Source of the DNA: Deltaproteobacteria bacterium
Lineage (GTDB): Bacteria; Bdellovibrionota; JACOXK01; 2-02-FULL-40-11
Assembly: GCA_016193165.1 (NCBI GenBank)
Contig: JACPST010000103.1
Location: 1-14,894 of the forward strand
Length of the DNA stretch: 14,894 bases
Direction of reading: 5' to 3'
The notes under the pieces are model-generated. The model searched no databases. It saw only the letters and a program-made list of their open reading frames with translations, and was not told where the DNA came from. How positions within the stretch are numbered: position 1 is the stretch's first letter; each line of letters opens with the position of its first letter. The position numbers and the translations under genes were made by a program. Positions 7,133 through 13,682 of the stretch are shown one piece after another.

Positions 7133-9218
7133 AGCCTTGCTCCCAATTCTTTTTTAAAATTCCAATTTTTAAATGAACATCTCCATTTACAATAAAATCA
7201 TCTAAAATAACTTCTCCAATGACTTCAAAAGGAATGGGGTGATTTTGAATAACACTTTTTAACGCAGGTAGATTTTTCGGAGAACAACTCACTATCACTC
7301 TCGAAGGAGATTCTCCAAACCATAAAACATCTTTTCGAATTTTTTTAGGATAATAAATTTTAACTCCTACATTTTTTGGAAAAGCACTTTCCAAAAGCGC
7401 CGCAACCAATCCTCCTTCAGAACAATCATGGGCAGAGCAAATCAGCTTTTGAGAGATCAATGCTAAAACAGCATCCTGAACTTTTTTCTCAAGCTCTAAA
7501 TCTAATTTGGGTAGTGGGCCTTCTTCACTTTGATGGATCAAAGCTAAGTATTCACTTCCTCCTAAGCTTTCATCATGAGGTGATTTTAAACTTTCTCCCA
7601 AAAGAAGTATGACATCGCCGCTAGATTGAAACGCATGAGTCATCCTTAATTCTATGTCATTTAAGAAACCCACCATTCCAATGGCAGGAGTTGGATAAAT
7701 GGCCTCATCATGGGTCTCATTATAAAAACTCACATTTCCACTCACAACAGGAATGGAAAGTTTATGACAAGCTGCTGAAATTCCCTCAACCGATTTTTGA
7801 AATTGCCACATCACATGAGGCTTTTCGGGATTTCCAAAATTCAAACAATCCGTCAAGCCCAAAGGCTTAGCCCCTACACACGCTAAATTTCTGGCTGCTT
7901 CTGCGACTGCAAGCTGAGCTCCTAAGAACGGATCTTTAAAACAATAGCGACTGTTGCAATCTGTTGTAATCGCTAATGCCTTTGGAGTTCCCTTGACACG
8001 AATCACGGCTGCATCGCCCCCGGGTAAAATCACTGTGTCCGTTCTCACTTGATGATCATATTGTCGATAAATCCATTTTCGAGAACAGAGATTAGGAGAA
8101 GCGACCATTTTTGTGATGACTTCTTCTAATGATAAGGATTTATCTATTTCTCGAGACACGCTATCAAATTCCCCAGCGGGGAATTCGCGCTCCCGCTCGA
8201 CCTGGCTAACCACAGCTCTTTCATACACAGGGGCAGCTTCTGTAAGTACTTTCACTGGAATACTGGCCACTTCTTTGCCCTCAAATAGCACACGAAACTT
8301 TCCGTCGCCTGTGACTTCCCCAATCACTGCCATATCTAAATCCCATTTATCAAAAATTTCTTTGACCTTTGCTTCAAATCCTTTTTTCACAACCAAAAGC
8401 ATTCGTTCTTGAGATTCCGAAAGCAAAAATTCATAGGGAGTCATCTTAGTTTCTCGTGCGGGAACTTTGGAAAGATCAATCAAAATTCCATTCCCAGCTC
8501 GCCCGGCCATTTCCACTGCTGAAGAGGTCAGGCCTGCCGCTCCCATATCTTGAATCCCAATGACATAAGGATATTTCATGACTTCCAGACAAGCTTCGAG
8601 CAACAACTTTTCTGTAAAAGGATCCCCTACTTGAACGGTTGGTTTTTTACTTTCAGCTTCATCATCAAAGGATTGAGAAGCCATCGTAGCCCCATGAATG
8701 CCATCCCGTCCAGTTTTAGATCCTGCATAGACCACAGAATTTCCAACGCCCTCGGCACGTCCTAAGAAAATTTTATCGCGATCAGCCACGCCCAAACAAA
8801 AAGCATTGACCAGTGGATTTAAAGTATAGGAAGGATGAAAATAGACTTCCCCGCCTACCGTTGGACACCCAAAACAATTTCCATATCCCGCAATACCTGA
8901 CACAACTCCTTCTACCAAAAATTTTGTTTTGGGATGCTCTGGCGAACCAAAACGAAGAGAATTTAAAAGCGCCACAGGCCTTGCTCCCATGGTAAAAACA
9001 TCTCGTAAAATTCCGCCAACTCCTGTGGCTGCTCCTTGATAGGGCTCGATGAAGGAAGGATGATTGTGGCTTTCCATTTTAAAAACTGCCACTTGTCCAT
9101 CCCCGATATCGACCACGCCCGCATTTTCACCGGGTCCCTGCACCACATGAGGGGCTTTGGTTGGAAATTTTTTTAAATGAATCTTGGAGCTTTTGTAACT
9201 ACAGTGCTCTGACCACAT
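7113..9218 (-). CDS. purL: Phosphoribosylformylglycinamidine synthase subunit PurL (small type), N-terminus missing
   Basis: This is the small PurL subunit that, with PurS and PurQ, converts FGAR to FGAM using glutamine-derived ammonia and ATP. From the first Met the protein has 701 residues beginning '[12 protein letters not shown]'. The catalytic histidine is H5, followed by 'ESHNHPS' (49-55), '[17 protein letters not shown]' (59-75), 'TGRDGIHGA' (169-177), '[10 protein letters not shown]', 'LSESQERM' and a second ATP-grasp-like AIRS half with 'GNVSFYNE' and 'HDCSEGG'. Everything from MWSEHC to the C-terminus looks intact. Relatives carry 35-50 residues before this point, ending in an E-x-G-x-F-S-V motif. 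Here that motif is encoded in frame (9219-9239), but the sequence before it is unrelated, reaches a stop and contains no start codon; the Met also lacks a ribosome binding site. Probably broken at its 5' end. Confidence 0.94.
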   Translation of the reverse strand: MWSEHCSYKSSKIHLKKFPTKAPHVVQGPGENAGVVDIGDGQVAVFKMESHNHPSFIEPYQGAATGVGGILRDVFTMGARPVALLNSLRFGSPEHPKTKFLVEGVVSGIAGYGNCFGCPTVGGEVYFHPSYTLNPLVNAFCLGVADRDKIFLGRAEGVGNSVVYAGSKTGRDGIHGATMASQSFDDEAESKKPTVQVGDPFTEKLLLEACLEVMKYPYVIGIQDMGAAGLTSSAVEMAGRAGNGILIDLSKVPARETKMTPYEFLLSESQERMLLVVKKGFEAKVKEIFDKWDLDMAVIGEVTGDGKFRVLFEGKEVASIPVKVLTEAAPVYERAVVSQVEREREFPAGEFDSVSREIDKSLSLEEVITKMVASPNLCSRKWIYRQYDHQVRTDTVILPGGDAAVIRVKGTPKALAITTDCNSRYCFKDPFLGAQLAVAEAARNLACVGAKPLGLTDCLNFGNPEKPHVMWQFQKSVEGISAACHKLSIPVVSGNVSFYNETHDEAIYPTPAIGMVGFLNDIELRMTHAFQSSGDVILLLGESLKSPHDESLGGSEYLALIHQSEEGPLPKLDLELEKKVQDAVLALISQKLICSAHDCSEGGLVAALLESAFPKNVGVKIYYPKKIRKDVLWFGESPSRVIVSCSPKNLPALKSVIQNHPIPFEVIGEVILDDFIVNGDVHLKIGILKKNWEQGFESLLH
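7140..7144 (-). promoter_or_regulatory. Ribosome binding site GGGAG for the TTG start of purF
   Basis: On the minus strand GGGAG is followed by seven bases and then TTG. Because purF has no ATG or GTG before its catalytic cysteine, this site decides the start codon. It lies within the last codons of purL, as expected for translationally coupled genes. Confidence 0.6.
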
Positions 9219-9239
9219 GACAGAAAAAACACCCAGCTC
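9219..9239 (-). other. Remnant of the PurL N-terminus (E-L-G-V-F-S-V) upstream of the first Met
   Basis: Reading upstream in the purL frame gives E-L-G-V-F-S-V directly before M-W-S-E-H-C, the conserved family arrangement. Further upstream the frame reads S, R, K, S, C, G, R... and meets TAA after 21 codons in total, with no ATG, GTG or TTG. The true coding sequence must therefore once have extended beyond 9218, and the break lies near 9240. Confidence 0.75.
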
Positions 9240-9305
9240 GGACCTTTTTGAACAGCCCCTTTTCCCACCATAACTGAGGCATTACCTTGCTTATCCATTT
9301 TTTAA

Positions 9306-9334
9306 GTGACGCACACGGCTGTGTGTCTTATACT
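9306..9334 (+). promoter_or_regulatory. Putative sigma-70 promoter for the leader ORF, yidD and TPR gene
   Basis: GTGACG (9306-9311) is a four-of-six match to TTGACA and TATACT (9329-9334) a five-of-six match to TATAAT, with an ideal 17-base spacer. It lies 30 bases before the AGGAG-preceded leader ORF. The spacer contains an inverted repeat (separate entry). No equally good minus-strand promoter for purL is visible; a perfect TATAAT on the minus strand at 9350-9345 lacks a -35 partner. Confidence 0.55.
9312..9325. repeat. Inverted repeat inside the promoter spacer (CACAC-GGCT-GTGTG)
   Basis: Five-base perfect arms flank a four-base loop, and the arms can be extended by a G-T wobble or, with a two-base bulge, by GA/TC. 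The repeat fills the spacer between the -35 and -10 boxes, which is where an operator for a dimeric regulator could sit. It is too short to be convincing alone. Confidence 0.35.
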
Positions 9335-9364
9335 TTCACTTTAAATTATAAGGAGTAAAAAAAT

Positions 9365-9418
9365 ATGAGTATTACCAAATTAGAAGACTATACGTATACT
9401 AAAGACCGCGTCAGATGA
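9365..9418 (+). CDS. 17-residue leader ORF coupled to yidD
   Basis: An ATG preceded by AAGGAG (9350-9355, nine-base gap) opens the peptide MSITKLEDYTYTKDRVR, whose TGA overlaps the yidD ATG in an ATGA arrangement. The yidD start itself has no recognisable ribosome binding site, so its translation probably depends on ribosomes finishing this ORF. A ten-base palindrome TATACGTATA (9389-9398) lies within it. I do not recognise the peptide. It could be a true leader, or the N-terminal stub of a longer gene shortened by deletion, which would fit other losses in this window. Confidence 0.5.
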   Translation: MSITKLEDYTYTKDRVR

Positions 9419-9810
9419 AATATTTTGTGTGGCTGCTTCTTATCTCGCCTCTTTTATATGCAGATCCATGGTCCGTGTCTGAAAAATCCCCAACCATCGA
9501 AGAAAAGACTCTTCGTACTCATGGCCATCAAAAAGACCTTTCTTTTTGGGATCAACGATTCGACTATGGATATGCGTTCTATCAAACTGTAATCAGCCCT
9601 GCAGATGGATCACGATGTGGGATGTACCCCACGTGTTCCGATTATGCTTACCAAGCTCTTCAAAAACATGGCCCTCTCATTGGCGGAGTAATGGCAGCAG
9701 ATCGCTTCATGAGAAGTGAAGATCAAGCCTATTATCCTCCCACACCAAAATATGGAAGAACACGCCTATATGATCCGTTATCAGAAAATGACTTCTGGTT
9801 TACTAAATAA
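9415..9810 (+). CDS. yidD: YidD-family protein with an N-terminal signal peptide
   Basis: Residues 56-100 carry the YidD (membrane protein insertion efficiency factor) signature: 'YQTVISPADGSRCGMYPTCS' (56-75), then 'YAYQALQKHG' (77-86) and a G-G-x-x-x-A-x-R segment (90-97). Ordinary YidD is a small cytoplasmic-face protein assisting YidC and usually lies between rnpA and yidC. This version differs: it begins with a hydrophobic stretch 'FVWLLLISPLLYA' (4-16) that looks like a cleavable signal peptide, has about 35 extra residues before the domain, keeps only two of the usual three cysteines (C68, C74; the third position in the R-x-x-R-C segment is S101), and sits beside an exported TPR protein. 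Its role may be in the envelope and not in YidC-dependent insertion. The ATG overlaps the leader ORF stop. Confidence 0.85.
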   Translation: MKYFVWLLLISPLLYADPWSVSEKSPTIEEKTLRTHGHQKDLSFWDQRFDYGYAFYQTVISPADGSRCGMYPTCSDYAYQALQKHGPLIGGVMAADRFMRSEDQAYYPPTPKYGRTRLYDPLSENDFWFTK

Positions 9811-10672
9811 AATATATTTAATATTATTACTCATAACATCTCTGGCACACGCAGCAGAGTCCCCAGAAGAAATCTTGCGCTTTGGAAATAGTCTGTACAA
9901 AGAAGAGGATTACTATCGAGCCATTACAGAATATAAACGCTTTTTACATTTTTTTCCTCATCATCCCAAAGCCACACAGGTAACCTTTCAAATCGGGTTT
10001 TCATACCTTAAAGGAAAAAAATGGGATGCCGCCCTTCCCTATTTCCAAAAACTTTCTTTATCTCAAACCCATGTAAAGGAAGAGGCATCCTTTGCCATCG
10101 CTCAAACCTATTTTCTATCTGAAAATAGGTCTTCTGCGATTAAAGAATGGAGTCAATTTTTAGAAATTTTTCCAAAAAGTTCATGGGCTGATCCTAGCTT
10201 TTATCAAAAAGGCTGGGCTTACTTTCTTCAAGAAAAAAATAAAGAAGCCCAACAAGAACTTTCTCAAATTAAAAACACAAAACTAAAAATGAAGGCCGAA
10301 CTCCTCTCTCAAGAAATAAATCACTGGGACACTCTCCCCACCCGTTCACCTTTCTTAGCTGGCCTATTTTCAGCGATACTGCCAGGATCAGGCCAATGGG
10401 TTGATGGACGATTTTGGGATGGCGCCGCAGCTCTCACGATCAACGGAATGTTTGCATATGGAATTTATGCGACGCTGGACAAAGAGTATTATGTGCCCGC
10501 AGGTATTCTTATTTTTTTTGGTGCTGGATTTTATGGTGCAAATATTTTTTCTGCAGTCTCTAGCGCTCACAAATTTAACCGCGCAGTTAAAGACAACCAA
10601 TGGCAACGTCTTAAAGCAAAATACGGTTTAGATATTGACTGGAATGGATATTCTCTAACCGTTCGATTCTAG
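9788..10672 (+). CDS. Exported TPR-repeat protein with C-terminal membrane domain
   Basis: Starting at 9788 gives 294 residues with a signal peptide, '[17 protein letters not shown]' (6-22), cleaving around A-H-A/A-E. The frame is open further upstream to 9716, but that extension is the yidD coding region read in another frame. Four TPR-like helical pairs span about 28-60, 63-94, 98-132 and 135-162 ('A-x-x-x-Y', 'G-x-x-Y' and 'F-x-x-F-P' spacing as in BamD/YbgF-type repeats). After a linker, residues 188-262 form a hydrophobic region with '[18 protein letters not shown]' (197-214), a pattern like that of DUF5683-type domains, and two or three membrane helices. It overlaps yidD by 23 bases and converges on purQ with an 18-base 3' overlap. 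Function unknown; likely an envelope-associated scaffold working with the YidD homologue. Confidence 0.85.
   Translation: MTSGLLNKIYLILLLITSLAHAAESPEEILRFGNSLYKEEDYYRAITEYKRFLHFFPHHPKATQVTFQIGFSYLKGKKWDAALPYFQKLSLSQTHVKEEASFAIAQTYFLSENRSSAIKEWSQFLEIFPKSSWADPSFYQKGWAYFLQEKNKEAQQELSQIKNTKLKMKAELLSQEINHWDTLPTRSPFLAGLFSAILPGSGQWVDGRFWDGAAALTINGMFAYGIYATLDKEYYVPAGILIFFGAGFYGANIFSAVSSAHKFNRAVKDNQWQRLKAKYGLDIDWNGYSLTVRF
10106..10130. repeat. Perfect 10-base inverted repeat inside the TPR gene
   Basis: ACCTATTTTC and GAAAATAGGT flank the five-base loop TATCT. The stem is AT-rich, lies within coding sequence for 'TYFLSENR', and is not followed by a T-run, so it is not a standard terminator. Probably a chance structure, though it could form an mRNA hairpin. 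Confidence 0.4.
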
Positions 10673-11326
10673 ACTATGAATTGCGGATTCAAAAAGGCGC
10701 CGGCCATCTTGAGATCCCAAAATGGATTCTGAAGCTCGTTCAGGATGAGGCATAAGGCCCAACACATTGCCCTTGTCATTGGTAATCCCCGCAATATCCT
10801 CTAATGAGCCATTGGGATTTTGCACATAACGAAAAACAATTTGGTTATTGTCTTTAAGTTTCTTGAGTCCTTCTTCATCAATAAAATAATTCCCTTCCAT
10901 GTGCGCAATAGGCATACGAAGTTCCTCCCCTTTACGATAACGATGCGTAAAAAGGTTTTTGGTATTTTCAACCCGAAGCGTTACGGTGTCGCAAATAAAT
11001 TTTAAAGAGGCATTTCGAAGCATGGCTCCGGGTAAAAGCGCAGACTCGAGTAAAATCTGAAATCCATTACAAATGCCCAACACCCATCCTCCTTTTTTTG
11101 CAAAAGCAACAACCGATTTCATCAGGGGAGAAAACTTCGCCATCGCTCCTGTTCGCAAATAGTCTCCATAGGAAAACCCTCCGGGCAAAACGACAGCATC
11201 AAAGGAATCTAAGTTTGTATCTTTATGCCACAAAAAATGAGCGTCTTGATGAAGAACGTGCTTTAAAACATGATAACAATCGTGGTCACAATTTGATCCT
11301 GGAAAAACAATGATGCCCCATTTCAT
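10655..11326 (-). CDS. purQ: FGAM synthase glutaminase subunit PurQ
   Basis: PurQ is the class I glutaminase that supplies ammonia to PurL. From the ATG at 11326 the protein has 223 residues beginning '[17 protein letters not shown]', the standard N-terminus, with GAGAAG five bases upstream; an in-frame ATG at 11338 would add four residues. The catalytic triad is visible: the nucleophile C86 in '[10 protein letters not shown]', and H194 and E196 in 'LMPHPERA'. '[15 protein letters not shown]' (49-63) is the usual oxyanion-region motif. Length is normal for the family. It follows purS closely in the purB-C-S-Q unit. In most genomes with this order purL comes next; here the next gene in the window is on the opposite strand and its 3' end overlaps that of purQ by 18 bases. 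Confidence 0.97.
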   Translation of the reverse strand: MKWGIIVFPGSNCDHDCYHVLKHVLHQDAHFLWHKDTNLDSFDAVVLPGGFSYGDYLRTGAMAKFSPLMKSVVAFAKKGGWVLGICNGFQILLESALLPGAMLRNASLKFICDTVTLRVENTKNLFTHRYRKGEELRMPIAHMEGNYFIDEEGLKKLKDNNQIVFRYVQNPNGSLEDIAGITNDKGNVLGLMPHPERASESILGSQDGRRLFESAIHSLESNG

Positions 11327-11341
11327 AATTCTTCTCATCTC

Positions 11342-11593
11342 TTATTTCTTCGCTACAATATTGAATGAATAATTTTCGATAATTGTATTAGCTAGTAATT
11401 GTTTACACATTTGTTCTAATTTCTTCTCTGCCTCTGCCTTACTCAGAGAATCTGGCAGCGTCACTTCAATATATTTCCCCACCCGAACATCAGAAACCTC
11501 TTTAAAGCCAATAGACTGAAGAGATTTTTGGACGATTTTACCTTGGGGATCTAAGACGCCCTCTTTTAATGTTATGTAAATTCGAGCCATCAT
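11342..11593 (-). CDS. purS: FGAM synthase subunit PurS
   Basis: PurS is a small dimeric protein that bridges PurL and PurQ for ammonia channelling. I chose the ATG at 11593, which overlaps the purC stop (ATGA) and gives 83 residues starting 'MMARIYITLKEGVLDPQG', the conserved family opening; the next codon is also ATG (11590). The frame continues upstream to 11617, but those eight residues lie within purC. Further family features are 'KSLQSIGF' and 'VRVGKYIEV' (37-45), followed by an amphipathic helix with 'AEKKLEQMCKQLLAN' and a terminal 'IENYSF' strand. It looks complete. Its presence confirms that this organism uses the three-component synthase, not the large fused PurL. Confidence 0.95.
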   Translation of the reverse strand: MMARIYITLKEGVLDPQGKIVQKSLQSIGFKEVSDVRVGKYIEVTLPDSLSKAEAEKKLEQMCKQLLANTIIENYSFNIVAKK

Positions 11594-12306
11594 AAAGTTC
11601 CGCATATAAGTCGGCACACCTTTTCATAAGACTCTTCTACCTTCCCCAAATCTCTCCTGAAACGATCCTTGTCTAATTTCTCACCTGTTCCTTTTTCCCA
11701 TAGCCTGCATCCATCTGGAGAAATTTCGTCGGCCAAAAAGATATTTCCCTGAGCATCTTTTCCAAATTCTAATTTGTAATCAATGAGGTCAATACCCCGC
11801 TCATCAAAAAACTGAGTCATCAATTTATTCACTTTCCACACCTCTTGGTTCACATATTCTACTTCTTTTTGCGTCATCCATCCTAAAGCCACAGGAGCCG
11901 TTTCACTGATCATAGGATCATCTAAAGGATCACTTTTATAAAAAAATTCCAAAATGGGCTGCTGAAGCGCCATCCCCTCTTCTAATCCTAATCGCTTGGC
12001 CAAAGAACCCGCCACACAATTTCTCACAACGACTTCCACAGGAAATATTTTTAAAGCACGCACCGCCATTTCCCGATCGTTTAATTTTTCTTTAAAATGA
12101 GTTTTAACTCCATTTTTTTCTAAAAATTGAAAAATAAAAGAGGACATTTGGTTATTTAAAATCCCTTTATTCACAATCGTCCCTTTTTTCTTCGCGTTAA
12201 AAGCCGTGGCATCATCTTTAAAATATTGAATAAGATACATGGGATCGTTTGTTTTATAAAGAATCTTAGCTTTTCCTTCATAAATTTTTTCTTTTCTTGT
12301 CAGCAT
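11590..12306 (-). CDS. purC: Phosphoribosylaminoimidazole-succinocarboxamide synthase
   Basis: PurC ligates aspartate to CAIR with ATP, giving SAICAR. The 238-residue product has the length of bacterial PurC and all the expected blocks: 'KIYEGKAKILY' (7-17), 'KDDATAFNAKKKG' (30-42), 'PVEVVVRNCVAGSLAKRLG' (89-107), the 'DPLDDPMISE' segment, and the C-terminal 'IDLIDYKLEFG' and 'LADEISPDGCRLW' motifs that hold the metal and substrate. The start ATG lies inside the last codons of purB (seven-base overlap), and the stop overlaps purS. No sign of truncation. Two signature motifs are present, so the assignment is secure. Confidence 0.97.
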   Translation of the reverse strand: MLTRKEKIYEGKAKILYKTNDPMYLIQYFKDDATAFNAKKKGTIVNKGILNNQMSSFIFQFLEKNGVKTHFKEKLNDREMAVRALKIFPVEVVVRNCVAGSLAKRLGLEEGMALQQPILEFFYKSDPLDDPMISETAPVALGWMTQKEVEYVNQEVWKVNKLMTQFFDERGIDLIDYKLEFGKDAQGNIFLADEISPDGCRLWEKGTGEKLDKDRFRRDLGKVEESYEKVCRLICGTL

Positions 12307-13595
12307 TCAAAGACCCTCCTATAGATTTGATCTACATGTTTTAAGGCGCTCATTGGATTAAAACACTCTTTTAACTCACGTACAGATAAATATCCTCTCA
12401 CTTCTTGATCTTGACTCAAAAGATCAAAAAAAGAGTTTTCTTTCTGCCATGCCACTAAGGCATTCTTTTGAACCATGCTATAGGCCTTTTGTCGTTCAAC
12501 TCCTTTTTGGGTTAATGCTAATAAAACTCGTTGAGAATAGATAATGCCCTTGGTTTTTTCCAGATTCTTAGCAATATTTTCTTTATGCACCACAAGATCT
12601 TTTAATATTCCGGTTAAGCGATTAACCATAAAATCGACCAGAATGGTGCTATCCGGCCCAATCACGCGCTCTACGGAAGAATGGCTGATATCTCTTTCAT
12701 GCCAAAGCGCGATATTTTCTAACGATGCCTGCGCATAAGCACGAACCAGTCTTGCCAAGCCTGTTAAATTTTCACATCCCACTGGATTTTTTTTGTGAGG
12801 CATCGCGGAAGACCCTTTTTGTCCTTCTTCAAAGGGCTCTTCAACTTCCAAAACTTCCGTGCGTTGGAGATGGCGAATTTCCAAGGCAATCTTTTCAAGA
12901 GTTCCCGCAATAATTGCTAAACTTGAAAAAAACTCAGCATGGCGATCCCGCTGAACCACTTGATTTGAAATTGGAGCAAAATTAAGTTCTAACTTTTTAC
13001 AAATTTTCTCTTCAATTTCAGGCGTAAGATAAGCAAAATTACCTACCGCTCCAGAAAATTTTCCAAAACTTACTGACTGCTGCGCGTTTTTAAGTCTGTG
13101 ATAGTTTCGAACCATCTCTGCGTACCAAAGAGCAAATTTTAATCCAAAAGAGGTAGACTCCGCGTGAACTCCATGCGATCGTCCCACAGTCACAAGATCT
13201 TTATATTCATAGGCCTTGTCTTTTAAAACTTTGGTTAATTTTTTAAGCTCATCTAAAATATTTTGCGCGGATTCTTTTAAAAGCAGAGCAAAGGTGGTGT
13301 CTAAAACATCAGAAGAGGTCAGTCCAAAATGAAGATATCGTCCTTCAGTTCCAATTTTTTCTGAAACATTTGTGAGAAAGGCAATAACATCATGTTTTAC
13401 TTTTTTTTCAATGGCTTCAATTTCAGAAACTTCAAATGATGCTTTTTTTTGAATCACCACCAAAGCTTCTTTGGGAATTATCCCTTCTTCCGCAAGGACT
13501 TCACAATGAGCCAATTCCACTTGTAACCATTTTTTATATTTTGTCTCTGAGCTCCAGAGTTTACCCATCCGAGGTCTGGTATACCGATCGATCAT
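12300..13595 (-). CDS. purB: Adenylosuccinate lyase
   Basis: PurB performs two fumarate-releasing steps, SAICAR to AICAR and adenylosuccinate to AMP. At 431 residues it equals the Bacillus enzyme and aligns by eye along its whole length. Catalytic residues are recognisable: H68 in 'KHDVIAF', 'HFGLTSSDVLDT' (89-100), H141 in 'VGRSHGVHAE', and the flexible signature loop 'GSSAMPHKKNPVG' (261-273) with its nucleophilic serines. 'LWHERDISHSS' and 'YSQRVLLAL' are also family blocks. The ATG is preceded by AGAGGAA at a suitable distance. It is the first gene of the purB-C-S-Q unit and is transcribed divergently from purM across an 87-base gap; I could not identify a convincing minus-strand promoter there. 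Confidence 0.97.
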   Translation of the reverse strand: MIDRYTRPRMGKLWSSETKYKKWLQVELAHCEVLAEEGIIPKEALVVIQKKASFEVSEIEAIEKKVKHDVIAFLTNVSEKIGTEGRYLHFGLTSSDVLDTTFALLLKESAQNILDELKKLTKVLKDKAYEYKDLVTVGRSHGVHAESTSFGLKFALWYAEMVRNYHRLKNAQQSVSFGKFSGAVGNFAYLTPEIEEKICKKLELNFAPISNQVVQRDRHAEFFSSLAIIAGTLEKIALEIRHLQRTEVLEVEEPFEEGQKGSSAMPHKKNPVGCENLTGLARLVRAYAQASLENIALWHERDISHSSVERVIGPDSTILVDFMVNRLTGILKDLVVHKENIAKNLEKTKGIIYSQRVLLALTQKGVERQKAYSMVQKNALVAWQKENSFFDLLSQDQEVRGYLSVRELKECFNPMSALKHVDQIYRRVFEC

Positions 13596-13627
13596 TCGTT
13601 TGTTTTTCCTCTATCTACGCGTCATCC

Positions 13628-13657
13628 TTGACATTTCGGGGCTTTTTAGGAGATAAG
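13628..13657 (+). promoter_or_regulatory. purM: Putative sigma-70 promoter for purM-purN
   Basis: A perfect TTGACA (13628-13633) is followed after 18 bases by GATAAG (13652-13657), a four-of-six match to TATAAT. It lies 25 bases before the purM ATG. The whole 13596-13682 gap is 87 bases and must also hold the purB promoter. No PurR operator or guanine/adenine riboswitch-like element fits in this short space. Confidence 0.6.
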
Positions 13658-13682
13658 GAAAGATATATTTTCTGAGTCAAAA

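Noticed and set aside
9217..9273. Plus-strand 18-residue ORF starting within the purL 5' end (M-T-E-K-T-P-S...)
   Set aside because: It has no ribosome binding site, is antisense to the conserved [10 protein letters not shown] codons and resembles nothing known to me.
9345..9350. Perfect TATAAT on the minus strand upstream of purL
   Set aside because: No -35 box is found at 16-18 bases, and the sequence is part of the AT-rich leader of the plus-strand genes, so I did not call a purL promoter.
9716..9787. In-frame upstream extension of the TPR protein
   Set aside because: These 24 codons are the yidD coding sequence read in another phase; the signal peptide starts properly at the ATG at 9788.
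13596..13682. Possible PurR box or purine riboswitch between purB and purM
   Set aside because: No PurBox-like direct repeats or riboswitch stem pattern could be recognised, and only 87 bases are available.
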